64,000 bases of DNA from Gammaproteobacteria bacterium (GTDB lineage Bacteria; Pseudomonadota; Gammaproteobacteria; Steroidobacterales; Steroidobacteraceae). The position numbers were made by a program, and so were the translations under genes. The notes beneath the pieces are model-generated. The model saw only the letters and a list, made by a program, of their open reading frames with translations, was not told the origin of the DNA and did not search any database. Each line of letters starts with the position of its first letter. The first letter of the stretch is position 1. The stretch is taken from contig PLUE01000026.1 in assembly GCA_003164785.1 (NCBI GenBank), positions 101,920 to 165,919 of the forward strand, written 5' to 3'. Positions 38,045 through 46,571 of the stretch are shown piece by piece.

Positions 38045-39028
38045 ATGGCGGGTCACTTGAAACTGCGAGTTCTCGTGCTCGGCGCCGAGCACTTCGCGAC
38101 CGCCAAGGTGCAAGCCACCTTGGCGGCCAGCGATTGGGCAATGCCCATCACCCTCTCACGGGATGAGGACGCTCTTTCCGATCGGCATTTGGACGGAATC
38201 GACGCGATTTTCAACGGAACGGCCGGCAAGCCCGCCACGATTGCGGCCACCGCGCGGCAGCTCTACGGCGCTCTGGAGCGCACGGGCGCCGAGATGCGGG
38301 TCATCCAGTTGAGCTCCATGACCGTATACGGTTCATTGCAGGGCGAGGCGCTCGAAAGCGCGCCGCTGCGTGCGGATCTAGGTCCCTACGGGGAGGCCCA
38401 GATACGCGGCGAGGAATTCGCGAGGAAGTATCCACGCAGCGTGATCTTGCGCCCTGGCTGCGAATACGGCCCCGACAGTCCGGAGTGGACGGTGCGCATT
38501 GCTCGTCTACTCGAGGCCCGGCGCCTGGGCGACCTTGGCGCGGCCGGCGACGGGGTGTGCAATCTTCTGTTCGTGGATGACTTGATCGCCGCGGTCAGTG
38601 CTTCGTTGCGAGCACCCGGCATCGAAGGCCAGGCGTTCAATCTCGCGATGCGTTCTCCGCCGACGTGGAATGAATATTTCATTCGTTTTGCACAGGCGCT
38701 GGGAGCCGTGCCGGTGACCAGAGTCGGCGCGCGGCGCCTCAGGGCCGAAGCGAAAGTTCTCGCGCCCGTATTGAGAGGCTTGGAAATGATCGAGCGTCGG
38801 CTGCGTGGAGCCTCCTCACCGGCGACGTCGCGATGGTGTCCACCCGCACTGACTGCCTCGCTGCTCGCGCTTTGCGGTCAGGACATCGCACTCAATGTCG
38901 GCAAGGCGGAGCGGGCACTGGGAATGGTTTGGACGCCTCTGGACGCCGGGTTGCACATGGCAGCACAGCCGTTTTTCAACGGTCACCCAATGGGGAGCAC
39001 ATCGATGCGGCGAAACTCGATCGGGTGA
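38045..39028 (+). CDS. NAD-dependent epimerase/dehydratase-like protein lacking the active-site Lys
   Basis: 327 residues of the extended SDR family, with CCGGAGG a few bases upstream of ATG 38045. The opening LRVLVLGAEHFATAKV has only a weak GxxGxxG nucleotide motif. The Ser is present (VIQLSSMTVYG) and the Tyr follows in GPYGEAQIRGEEF, but the YxxxK signature is YGEAQ, Gln replacing the catalytic Lys. ILRPGCEYGPDS and NLLFVDDLIAAV fit sugar epimerases. Either it is a non-catalytic or altered enzyme, or the chemistry is different. It overlaps the convergent DUF1080 gene by 46 bases. Confidence 0.75.
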   Translation: MAGHLKLRVLVLGAEHFATAKVQATLAASDWAMPITLSRDEDALSDRHLDGIDAIFNGTAGKPATIAATARQLYGALERTGAEMRVIQLSSMTVYGSLQGEALESAPLRADLGPYGEAQIRGEEFARKYPRSVILRPGCEYGPDSPEWTVRIARLLEARRLGDLGAAGDGVCNLLFVDDLIAAVSASLRAPGIEGQAFNLAMRSPPTWNEYFIRFAQALGAVPVTRVGARRLRAEAKVLAPVLRGLEMIERRLRGASSPATSRWCPPALTASLLALCGQDIALNVGKAERALGMVWTPLDAGLHMAAQPFFNGHPMGSTSMRRNSIG

Positions 39029-39783
39029 CCATTCGACTGGATGGAAATGTAACCTGATGTGAGCGCTTTATCGCCCGTGACTGCGATTAGCTTGCGCGCA
39101 TCCGGATCCTGGTCATCGAGCGTAACGTCCGTGTACTCGACCACGAGTTCGCCGTTGACGATCTGCCGGACACGCCTTCCACCGTCGATTTCGGCCAGAA
39201 TCGTGACCCATTGATCTCCCGCGATTTTCACGTCGCTCACCTTCGAGCACTTGTCTGCCAACGGCACCCCGCCGATCTTCAAACGCGTCCCGTTTTCGCA
39301 CACATCACCGGTCGGGTGATGGCCCAGCAAGCGGTCGCCCACGATGTCGAACTCGACCGAAACGGGAAACTGTTGCGCCCTGCGCATGGTCTGCGGTGCC
39401 TGACTATGCAGCTGAATGCCGCTGTTCTCATAGGCCCACGAGGGCGCCCCCGCCGTCAGTTTGCCGACAAATCGATACTCGGCCCGCAACCAGTAGTGCG
39501 AAAGCCTCGTCTTGGAAAATAGGCTGCCGAATCTCCCCTGGAACCTGTCGTATCCATCATACGACACGGTCAGCAGGCCATTTCGTACTCGAAAGGTGTC
39601 CGCATAATTCACGCCCGCGTCGAAACCCGCGATCTTGACATCCCAATCATCCAGGTCCTTGCCATTGAACAAGCTCAGCCATTGGCCCGCGGGTTCAGCC
39701 ACTCGCTCCCGGGGTTTCTTGGCGCATGCCGAAACCGAGAGCAACGATATCGCCACCGTCACCAAGGCGAGCGCACGGATCAT
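38983..39783 (-). CDS. DUF1080 lipoprotein (3-keto-disaccharide hydrolase family)
   Basis: 266 residues. The signal ends ISLLSVSAC, so it should be a lipoprotein. The body is a single concanavalin-like beta sandwich of the DUF1080 family: WLSLFNGKDLDDWDVK at the start, NYADTFRVRNGLLTVSYDGY, NSGIQLHSQAP in the middle and SGYISIQSNGHPIEFRRIDV at the end. DUF1080 members cleave 3-keto-glycosides made by FAD-dependent 3-dehydrogenases. It is the last of three leftward genes with overlapping ends (GMC oxidoreductase, Tat-signal protein, this one), exactly the partners such a pathway needs. Confidence 0.88.
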   Translation of the reverse strand: MIRALALVTVAISLLSVSACAKKPRERVAEPAGQWLSLFNGKDLDDWDVKIAGFDAGVNYADTFRVRNGLLTVSYDGYDRFQGRFGSLFSKTRLSHYWLRAEYRFVGKLTAGAPSWAYENSGIQLHSQAPQTMRRAQQFPVSVEFDIVGDRLLGHHPTGDVCENGTRLKIGGVPLADKCSKVSDVKIAGDQWVTILAEIDGGRRVRQIVNGELVVEYTDVTLDDQDPDARKLIAVTGDKALTSGYISIQSNGHPIEFRRIDVLPIG

Positions 39784-40226
39784 GTTGCGACGGGTCGCGC
39801 GAACGGGTTCTGGCAGGGGCGCATGGGATCGTAATAGGCGATATAACCGATTTTTCGCGATTCATCGGCACCATTGATGAAGAAATCACTGGACAGCAAA
39901 TAGGTAGCGACCAGCTGATCCTCGGCTTTGCCGACGCGACCGCGCGCGTCGGTGGACCGGTAGAAGCGCTTGAAGGACGGCGAAACCGCCGACAGGAAGT
40001 GATATCGCAGCCGGCCCCAGGTTGGAATTTTTTTGGCAAAAATGGCGCCGGTGACGTCCTTGGAGAACGCGCGCACGCCGCCGTCGTCGAGATCCAAATA
40101 GCTCAATCGCCGGCGCAACACTGACGCGATCTCGGCTTCGATCGCGAGCGGGGAGCCTTCCCAGCCGAGCGCGGCCAGGCCCGCCACGCCGATCGCACTC
40201 AAGACCAACCGGCGCCGCGTGATCAT
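39780..40226 (-). CDS. Tat-signal small protein, probable partner of the GMC oxidoreductase
   Basis: About 148 residues. Starting at ATG 40226 gives MITRRRLVLSAIGVAGLAAL, a twin-arginine-type signal, and an ATGA overlap with the end of the GMC gene; the frame opens 11 codons upstream without merit. The mature part is helical (IASVLRRRLSYLDLDDGGVRAF, then a segment ending YIAYYDPMRPC). The layout, position and signal resemble the small hitch-hiker subunit (gluconate 2-dehydrogenase subunit 3 type) that exports signal-less GMC dehydrogenases, but I do not see the family's motifs clearly. Its stop overlaps the start of the DUF1080 gene. Confidence 0.7.
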   Translation of the reverse strand: MITRRRLVLSAIGVAGLAALGWEGSPLAIEAEIASVLRRRLSYLDLDDGGVRAFSKDVTGAIFAKKIPTWGRLRYHFLSAVSPSFKRFYRSTDARGRVGKAEDQLVATYLLSSDFFINGADESRKIGYIAYYDPMRPCQNPFARPVAT

Positions 40227-41671
40227 GTGGCGGGCCCGAGAAGATGATCGGCGGCCCATAGGGACAGCGCTGATACCGTCAGTGTCGGATAGGCGGGACT
40301 GGCCGTAGGGTACGCGCTCGCCCCAAGAACCAGCAGATTGCGGTACTGGTGATGCACCAGGTGGCGGTCCACGACGCTGGTGGCGGGGTCGTCGCCCATC
40401 ACGACGGTGCCCTGGATGTGAGCGGCCGTGGTCCCCAGTGAAGTCCCCACCAAGCGTTCGATCGGCAACGCCTGCGACAGGGTGTCGAGCATGCGAGGTA
40501 TTTGGTCGGCAGCCCTCTGGGCATATTCGGAGTAGCCCGAAAAATTGACCCGCGCCACCGACGGATTGCCGCGGCTTACGGTGACCGTATTGTCGTCGCT
40601 CGGGATGTCATCGAACAAAAAGCCAAGTATTACCCGTTCGTTCCATCGCCCACGTTCCAAACGCAACGCATCGTCGAACCGGTACGCAAAAGGTGAACTC
40701 CAGGTTTCGATCATGCACGCGGCATGGTCACGGCGATGCTCGCCCTCGTAGAACAAATAGCCCAGCCCGCTGAGCACCGTGCTGCCGTTGTAGCACTTCA
40801 CGCCTTTCAGATCGAGCGTGGCGTAGACCGGCATCTGTTCATGAAGTCGCCGCCCGATCAACGGGTGGGTGAAGCCGGAGCGCAGCAAGATATGCGGATT
40901 GAACAACGCGCTGGCACCGAGCACGATCAGATCGCCGGTCACCCGTTCGACGCTCCCGGCGTGCACGAAGTTGACCGCATGGGCGACCCCGGCCGCCGTC
41001 TCCACCGTTTGCACTTCGCAGCGCAGCCGCAGAGTGACGCGCGCATCCTGATAGATCTTCGACAAACCGTTCTGGATGGTGAATTTGGCGTCGACCGGAC
41101 ACAGCCCGCATATGCCGCTAGCGCAGCAGATTCCCCGTTGGCCCGTTGCGACGCTCGCCCGAGCCGTCGACATCTGATACCAGCCATCCGGAAACCGTTG
41201 CTTCAACAGGATATCAGGATCGGAGAACCGATGCGGGACCAGGGGCGCCTGCCGCGTGCGGGGCATGGGACTGTCCGACGGCCCGGAGACGAGCATCACT
41301 TGCTCGACGGTGCCGTAATGGGATTCCAGGTCATCGTACGCAATGGGCCAATCGAAACCTACGCCATAGCGAGATTTGAGCTTGAAATCGCCGGGCATCA
41401 TCCGCGTCGTGCCGCCCATCCAGCACTTGGAATTGCCGCCGAAGCCTGGGCTCGTGTACCACTCCTTGCCGGGAGTCTGGTTGTCCATCAAGTCGTCGGG
41501 ATCGATGCTGGTGTGGCGCCGATTCGCCAGCTGCCACGCCTTGGTGTCCTCGTTGCCACGCTCGAGCACGAGTACCTTGACATTTTTCGGCGCTCTTTCC
41601 AAATAACGCATCAAAAAGAACGAGGACGCGAAGCCCGTGCCTATGATGACTAAGTCGTGGTTGGGGGACAC
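40223..41671 (-). CDS. GMC-family FAD oxidoreductase (sugar dehydrogenase type)
   Basis: 482 residues starting with GTG at 41671. FAD-binding Rossmann motif HDLVIIGTGFASSFFLMRYLE, GFGGNSKCWMGGTTRM (the second FAD block), a Cys-rich CCASGICGLCPVD insert and the C-terminal GMC block with LGASAYPTASPAYPTLTVSALSL. The Cys cluster near residues 185-195 is seen in several membrane-linked GMC dehydrogenases. It has no signal peptide, which fits export together with the Tat-signal protein that follows. Relatives oxidise sugar C1 or C3 hydroxyls or long-chain alcohols; with a DUF1080 partner, glycoside C3 oxidation is the favoured guess. Confidence 0.85.
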   Translation of the reverse strand: MSPNHDLVIIGTGFASSFFLMRYLERAPKNVKVLVLERGNEDTKAWQLANRRHTSIDPDDLMDNQTPGKEWYTSPGFGGNSKCWMGGTTRMMPGDFKLKSRYGVGFDWPIAYDDLESHYGTVEQVMLVSGPSDSPMPRTRQAPLVPHRFSDPDILLKQRFPDGWYQMSTARASVATGQRGICCASGICGLCPVDAKFTIQNGLSKIYQDARVTLRLRCEVQTVETAAGVAHAVNFVHAGSVERVTGDLIVLGASALFNPHILLRSGFTHPLIGRRLHEQMPVYATLDLKGVKCYNGSTVLSGLGYLFYEGEHRRDHAACMIETWSSPFAYRFDDALRLERGRWNERVILGFLFDDIPSDDNTVTVSRGNPSVARVNFSGYSEYAQRAADQIPRMLDTLSQALPIERLVGTSLGTTAAHIQGTVVMGDDPATSVVDRHLVHHQYRNLLVLGASAYPTASPAYPTLTVSALSLWAADHLLGPAT

Positions 41672-41811
41672 GTATGCTTAATGCCGTTTTTCGGAGATTG
41701 CACAAGGGTGTTTCCGCGCTCGGGGGCGAAGCACATTGCGATCAAATTCACCTGGACAGAGCATAACAGAATGCCGCGGCGCACACGCCGCATGTAAGCA
41801 AATTGCCACAA

Positions 41812-43203
41812 CTATCTTCGCCTCGGACCGGTGGGCGCCGCACGGGGTTGAGTCGAGCGCGCTTCGAGCAGGCCGCGCGACAGCGAAAATGTGGCGAGGG
41901 TCACCACTGCGATCGCGAACGCCGAATTTACGGCGAACCAGGTGCTCTCCGATAAATTCGTGATGGCTTGTTGGAAAAAGATCGCGAGAAAGAGCATGCC
42001 TTGGCCGCGGTCGAATTTCATCAACTGCAGCGATTGGTACACCCACGAAACGAGATAACCGATCAGGCAGAACAACCCCACGAACCCGAGATCGTTGACA
42101 ACCTCCAGATAGCCGTTGTGCGACTGGGTGGGATAGAAGTACATCCGCCCCAAGAACACGTACGAGGGGGAAGCCGGCGTGGGACCGGTCCAATAGGCGC
42201 CATAGCCCGAGCCGAGCAGCGGCGCGAGTTGCACGTGCTCCTTGATGATGTCCCAGATTGCCGAACGGTTCGAGAACGTCATGTCCTTGCCGGTCAGCGA
42301 GGTAATGGGATCGAGCAACATGCTCATGCCGGGGATGACATTCAGGACCGCGAGGGCATAGATCACCACCAGCGACGCAAACGCCGACACGATGTAGGGC
42401 ATGAAACGGCGCAGGCTCTTCGGGGCGACCATCACCATCAACATGTAAAAAGTTGACAAGGTAGTCGACATCAGTGAGGTGGAGCTGCGCGACAGCAGCA
42501 CACAGGCAAAGGACAGCGCGATGAACGGGAATGCCACCCACCATTTCTTTTCGTTGTTGAACCACGCATGCAGCCAGAGCACGACGCCGAAGCTCGCGAG
42601 GATGCCGAACTGGTTTTTCTGAGACGTCAACCCGCGCCAAGAGTTCTTCAAGGTTCCCTCGCCCACCTCGACGCCATATTGGGGATATGCCAGCGCGAAG
42701 ATGATCGACCCGATCAACAACGCGGTGATCACCGGACGCAGCACGTCCTGAAACCGCGTCCGGTTCCACCCGTAGATCGTGAATGCGAGACAGACGACCG
42801 CAATGGACAGGACGGATACATACCTGTTGGTCGTTGCCGAGGGCTCGATGGACCAGATGATGCTGAGCGGCACGAGACCGAGAAAACACAGGAAAAATGC
42901 ATTCAGAGCACGAATCTCGAGCCACGCCAGCCGCATCTTCCAGAGCACGATGACCGTGCTCACGATCATGAGCCCGAGCTTGATTGTCCTCGCCAACGGA
43001 TTCGGGGCGGCCATGTCCGCTTCGGCCAGAATCAGATCGCCCGTAAAATATTGGAGCGGCACCGCGAGATAGACGATCAAAACCCAAATCATGACCGTGG
43101 TGATCAGCGACCCACGGCTTTGCGGTGCAAGGGCCCGGCCGCCCGCCGGGGGGGCCGCCGGAGGCGTTCGGCGCAGCGAACGGCGAGTAAGCGGAATATT
43201 CAT
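41812..43203 (-). CDS. Wzy-type polysaccharide polymerase (O-antigen ligase family)
   Basis: 463 residues with about 11-12 membrane helices. The large periplasmic loop with LTSQKNQFGILASFGV, the SRSSTSLMSTTLS helix and the SHNGYLEVVNDLGFVGL block (the His of the Wzy_C/WaaL pattern) place it in the O-antigen ligase/polymerase family. In a Wzx/Wzy locus with Wzz and a kinase it should be the block polymerase of the EPS. It is divergent from the second flippase gene. Its proline/alanine-rich N-terminus (TPPAAPPAGGRAL) is cytosolic and probably disordered. Confidence 0.9.
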   Translation of the reverse strand: MNIPLTRRSLRRTPPAAPPAGGRALAPQSRGSLITTVMIWVLIVYLAVPLQYFTGDLILAEADMAAPNPLARTIKLGLMIVSTVIVLWKMRLAWLEIRALNAFFLCFLGLVPLSIIWSIEPSATTNRYVSVLSIAVVCLAFTIYGWNRTRFQDVLRPVITALLIGSIIFALAYPQYGVEVGEGTLKNSWRGLTSQKNQFGILASFGVVLWLHAWFNNEKKWWVAFPFIALSFACVLLSRSSTSLMSTTLSTFYMLMVMVAPKSLRRFMPYIVSAFASLVVIYALAVLNVIPGMSMLLDPITSLTGKDMTFSNRSAIWDIIKEHVQLAPLLGSGYGAYWTGPTPASPSYVFLGRMYFYPTQSHNGYLEVVNDLGFVGLFCLIGYLVSWVYQSLQLMKFDRGQGMLFLAIFFQQAITNLSESTWFAVNSAFAIAVVTLATFSLSRGLLEARSTQPRAAPTGPRRR

Positions 43204-43425
43204 GGCTTAGCCTAATGCATCTTTAGAGAACACAAATTGACCGACCGCGACATTTTAGGTGCTTTCGATCGCGCGAATGCACGGCAGTATGAGACGCACC
43301 TCACGACACTGCCCATTGACGATTTTATCCGTGAAGGCGACACTATTAACATATGCGCGTCTCGACAAACCACGCGGAGCGATCTTGAACAGCAGCTCGG
43401 AACCCTTCGACATCAGAAGGCGCGT

Positions 43426-44727
43426 GTGAATGCCCAGGAAGCGGTTGCCCCCCCGGGGCGGGTGAGACTGCTTAAACAGTTTTCAACAACAGTCGTCGAC
43501 CAAGTCGTGCTGTCCGGCGCGAGCTTCATCGTGGGATTGCTACTGATTCGTCAGACGAGCGACGCCGATTACGGCATGTTCGTTCTGGTTCAATCGGCGA
43601 TCGCTCTGCTGATTTCAGCGCAAATGGCCTGGTTGTCCAATCCCCTCGCCGTGTTGGCCCCCGCCAAGCCCCATGCGCTTCGAGCTCTGATGGTCGGCGC
43701 CGTCGACTCGAGCCAACGCCGCTTTCTACAGCGTGCGGCCGCCGTTGCGATGCTGGTCCCGCTGATCGGCTACTTCGCGGGCTTTTGGAGCGGACTCGAA
43801 TCGATGGTGATTGCTCTGGGTGTCGCGGCCTGCTGGGCGGCCCTGCGTCGCGAATATCTGCGCGGCGTGTTGCTGATCTTCGGCCGGCCGCATTCCATGC
43901 TGAATGCCGACTTGGTGAACGTGGCCGTGCTGCTGGTCGGAGCGGTGATCGCCGCGTACGGGCCGAGGCCGGCGGTTCCGTGGGCAGTGGGTGCGCTGAT
44001 CGTGTCGGCAATGGCCGGCGAATTTGCCGCCCGGCGTTCGCTGGGCAAGAACCCGGGCTTGATGACCGGCGATCCGAGCCCGTTTTGGCGGGAAATGCGC
44101 CCACTGGCAATCTGGGCCACCGTCGGCGCCCTCACCTATTGGGTCTACAATCAAAGCTACAACTATGTGCTGGCGAGCCGCATCGATCTACGCGCGGTTG
44201 CGGACGTGAATGCGGCGCGGCTGCTCCTCATGCCGACCATCGTGCTCACGGTCGGTGTCAAAACCTTGCTGGTTCCGACGGCGGCAGCTTGGCTCGCCGA
44301 GTCGACGATCGGACGATTGGCGCGACGGTTGCTGGTTTTCGCAACCGGGATTGCCTTGATCGATGTGGTCTACTGCCTGTTGCTATGGGTATTCAGGGAT
44401 TTGCTGACCCACAACCTGATGCACAAAACCATCGGCAATCGCGATGAACTGCTGATCCTATGGGCCATCCTGTCATTGATCGCTCTCTACCGGGACCTGC
44501 TGCAGACCGGTTTGTTCGCCTTGCACAAGTTCAAGTCGTTGGCGGGGGTGACGGCGATCAGTGCGGTCGTGTCCCTGGCCATCATGTGGCTGGGCATCAA
44601 GAGCTGGGGGCCGGCCGCGGCCCTCATCGGCCAGGTCACCGGCGAGACCATCAACCTCGTCGGCGTATTGGTCCTGCTGGGAGTGGCGCATCGCACCGAG
44701 AGGAGCGGGGCGCCTCGCTCGAGGTAA
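43426..44727 (+). CDS. second Wzx-like flippase
   Basis: About 433 residues from GTG 43426, which has AGAAGG 5 bases upstream; the frame is open from TTG 43237, but the 63 extra residues are hydrophilic and look unlike a flippase. Some 12 helices follow: FSTTVVDQVVLSGASFIVGLLLIRQTSDADYGMFVL is the typical opening of polysaccharide-transporter family members, and a C-terminal polysaccharide-synthesis half follows. It is divergent from the polymerase gene and 158 bases before a GMC oxidoreductase gene. Its sequence is clearly different from the flippase at 29 kb, so the two are not recent duplicates. Confidence 0.8.
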   Translation: MNAQEAVAPPGRVRLLKQFSTTVVDQVVLSGASFIVGLLLIRQTSDADYGMFVLVQSAIALLISAQMAWLSNPLAVLAPAKPHALRALMVGAVDSSQRRFLQRAAAVAMLVPLIGYFAGFWSGLESMVIALGVAACWAALRREYLRGVLLIFGRPHSMLNADLVNVAVLLVGAVIAAYGPRPAVPWAVGALIVSAMAGEFAARRSLGKNPGLMTGDPSPFWREMRPLAIWATVGALTYWVYNQSYNYVLASRIDLRAVADVNAARLLLMPTIVLTVGVKTLLVPTAAAWLAESTIGRLARRLLVFATGIALIDVVYCLLLWVFRDLLTHNLMHKTIGNRDELLILWAILSLIALYRDLLQTGLFALHKFKSLAGVTAISAVVSLAIMWLGIKSWGPAAALIGQVTGETINLVGVLVLLGVAHRTERSGAPRSR

Positions 44728-44885
44728 GGCTGGGACCGGGATCCGGTCACACCCCGACGAGTCGAACTGAAACTCGCGATCGACCACATTATGCTACGGT
44801 GCAGCAAGCGAAACCCGTGTCAAAGTGAATTTCCGGGGGTGGTTGAATTGGTGGACCTAGTACTACGGATGCGGGTGCGGTCGAC

Positions 44886-46571
44886 GTGATCATCGATGCG
44901 AATGATTTGTCCCATGGAGATTTGCTGTCGGCCGATGTGTGCATCGTCGGCGCGGGAGCGGCCGGCATCAGCATGGCCCTCGACCTGGCCGACAGTGCGC
45001 TCGACGTCATCGTTCTCGAATCCGGCGGCCTGAAGCGCGAGCAAGCGGTTCAGAATCTATATTCGGGTACCGTCAGCGATGGGCGCCTCCACAGCCCGCC
45101 CGATCGCTATCGCCAACGTCGTTTCGGCGGAACCACCACCATTTGGGGCGGCCGCTGCATGCCGCTCGATCCCATCGATTTCGAGCAGCGGGACTTCATG
45201 CCCCACAGCGGATGGCCCATCGAGCGCGAGGCGCTGATGCCCTACTACCCTGGGGCCAATCGGCTGTGCGAGGCGGGCGAATTCGCGTATACCGCCGCCG
45301 CAGCGTTCGCGTTGCCGCTTCGGCCGATGATCGCGGGCTTCGAAAGTCCCTACTTCACCACGGATACCCTGGAGCGTTTCAGCTGCCCCACTGATTTCGG
45401 CGCTCGCTACGGACGGCGGCTTCGCGCCGCCCGGAACATCCGGGTGATCTTGCACAGCAATGTCACCGCCATCGAACTCGATCCGGCCGGCACTCGGGTA
45501 GCATCGGTCGCCATCCGCACCCTCGGCGGCAAGGTGCTGAGCGCACGCGCGGCGCAGTTCGTCTTGGCGGCCGGTGGCCTCGAGGTCGCCCGGCTGCTGC
45601 TGGCCAGCCGGAGCGTGCAAGCCCGAGGGATCGGAAACACACACGATCTGGTCGGCCGGTATTACATGTGCCACCTGGCCGGGACCGTCGGCGCGTTGAA
45701 CATCAATCGGCCGCTCGACGCCGTCTGGCATGGGTACGACATATCGGACGAAGGCATCTATTGTCGACGCCGCATTGCATTGACGGCTGATGCTCAACGT
45801 CAGTACCGGATCGGAAACTTCGTCGCGCGACTGCACCATCCTCGAATCACCGATCCGGCGCATCGCAATGCGATTCTGTCGCTGTTGTTTCTGGCCAAAT
45901 TCGTCATTCCCTACGAATACGGCAAGCGCTTGCACGGCGGAGAAGGTGCAAGCCTGAGTACGTGGCTCGCACATGTCCGCAACGTCGCGGCCGGTCCGCT
46001 GGACGCTGCGCAGTTTGCCATGCACATGCTGAAGGATCGCAAGCTGGCGGAGCGGAAATTTCCATCCATCATCATCAAACCGAAGGCCAATCTGTTCAGC
46101 CTGGATTTCCATGCAGAGCAACAGCCGAACCCCGTGAGCCGCGTCACGCTAATGAACGAGGTGGACGCCGTCGGCATGCCCAAACTGAACGTGGACTGGC
46201 AATATACGAGCACCGACGTCACGACGGTCGAGCGCGCGGTGGCGCTGTTCGCGGAAGAGATTCACCGCACCGGCCTAGGTACCTTTGTCTACGATCCAGC
46301 CAGCATCGTGTTCGAGATGACGCGCTACGGCGCGTATGGAGGCCACCACATCGGCACGGCACGGATGGGCAACGACCCGCGGTCCAGCGTCGTCGACGCA
46401 GACTGCCGCGTACATGGTGTGGACAATCTATCCATCGCCAGCGCCGCGGTGTTCCCAACCTCGAGCCAGGCCAACCCAACCCTGACCATCGTCGCGCTGG
46501 CGCTGCGTCTGGCCGCCAGATTGCGCGCCGAGGCGAAGGCCGCGATCTCAATCAGACAGTCGTTTGCGTAA
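44886..46571 (+). CDS. GMC-family FAD oxidoreductase, second copy
   Basis: 561 residues from GTG 44886. Rossmann motif VCIVGAGAAGISMALDLADS, RRFGGTTTIWGGRCMPLDP (second FAD block), and the C-terminal active-site region GGHHIGTARMGNDP followed by FPTSSQANPTLTIVALALR, which supply the His/Asn pair typical of GMC enzymes. It is about 80 residues longer than the GMC protein at 40-41.7 kb and lacks that protein's Cys-rich insert, so it belongs to a different branch; GHH-type ends like this occur in glycoside and inositol dehydrogenases. No signal peptide and no small subunit beside it. Its 3' end overlaps the convergent acyltransferase gene by 24 bases. Confidence 0.86.
   Translation: MIIDANDLSHGDLLSADVCIVGAGAAGISMALDLADSALDVIVLESGGLKREQAVQNLYSGTVSDGRLHSPPDRYRQRRFGGTTTIWGGRCMPLDPIDFEQRDFMPHSGWPIEREALMPYYPGANRLCEAGEFAYTAAAAFALPLRPMIAGFESPYFTTDTLERFSCPTDFGARYGRRLRAARNIRVILHSNVTAIELDPAGTRVASVAIRTLGGKVLSARAAQFVLAAGGLEVARLLLASRSVQARGIGNTHDLVGRYYMCHLAGTVGALNINRPLDAVWHGYDISDEGIYCRRRIALTADAQRQYRIGNFVARLHHPRITDPAHRNAILSLLFLAKFVIPYEYGKRLHGGEGASLSTWLAHVRNVAAGPLDAAQFAMHMLKDRKLAERKFPSIIIKPKANLFSLDFHAEQQPNPVSRVTLMNEVDAVGMPKLNVDWQYTSTDVTTVERAVALFAEEIHRTGLGTFVYDPASIVFEMTRYGAYGGHHIGTARMGNDPRSSVVDADCRVHGVDNLSIASAAVFPTSSQANPTLTIVALALRLAARLRAEAKAAISIRQSFA

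Noticed and set aside
43237..43425. N-terminal extension of the second flippase from TTG 43237
   Set aside because: The extra 63 residues are hydrophilic and unlike the family; GTG 43426 has a good ribosome-binding site.
44733..44747. GACCGG/CCGGTC hairpin after the second flippase as terminator
   Set aside because: Only six base pairs and no U tract; too weak to call.
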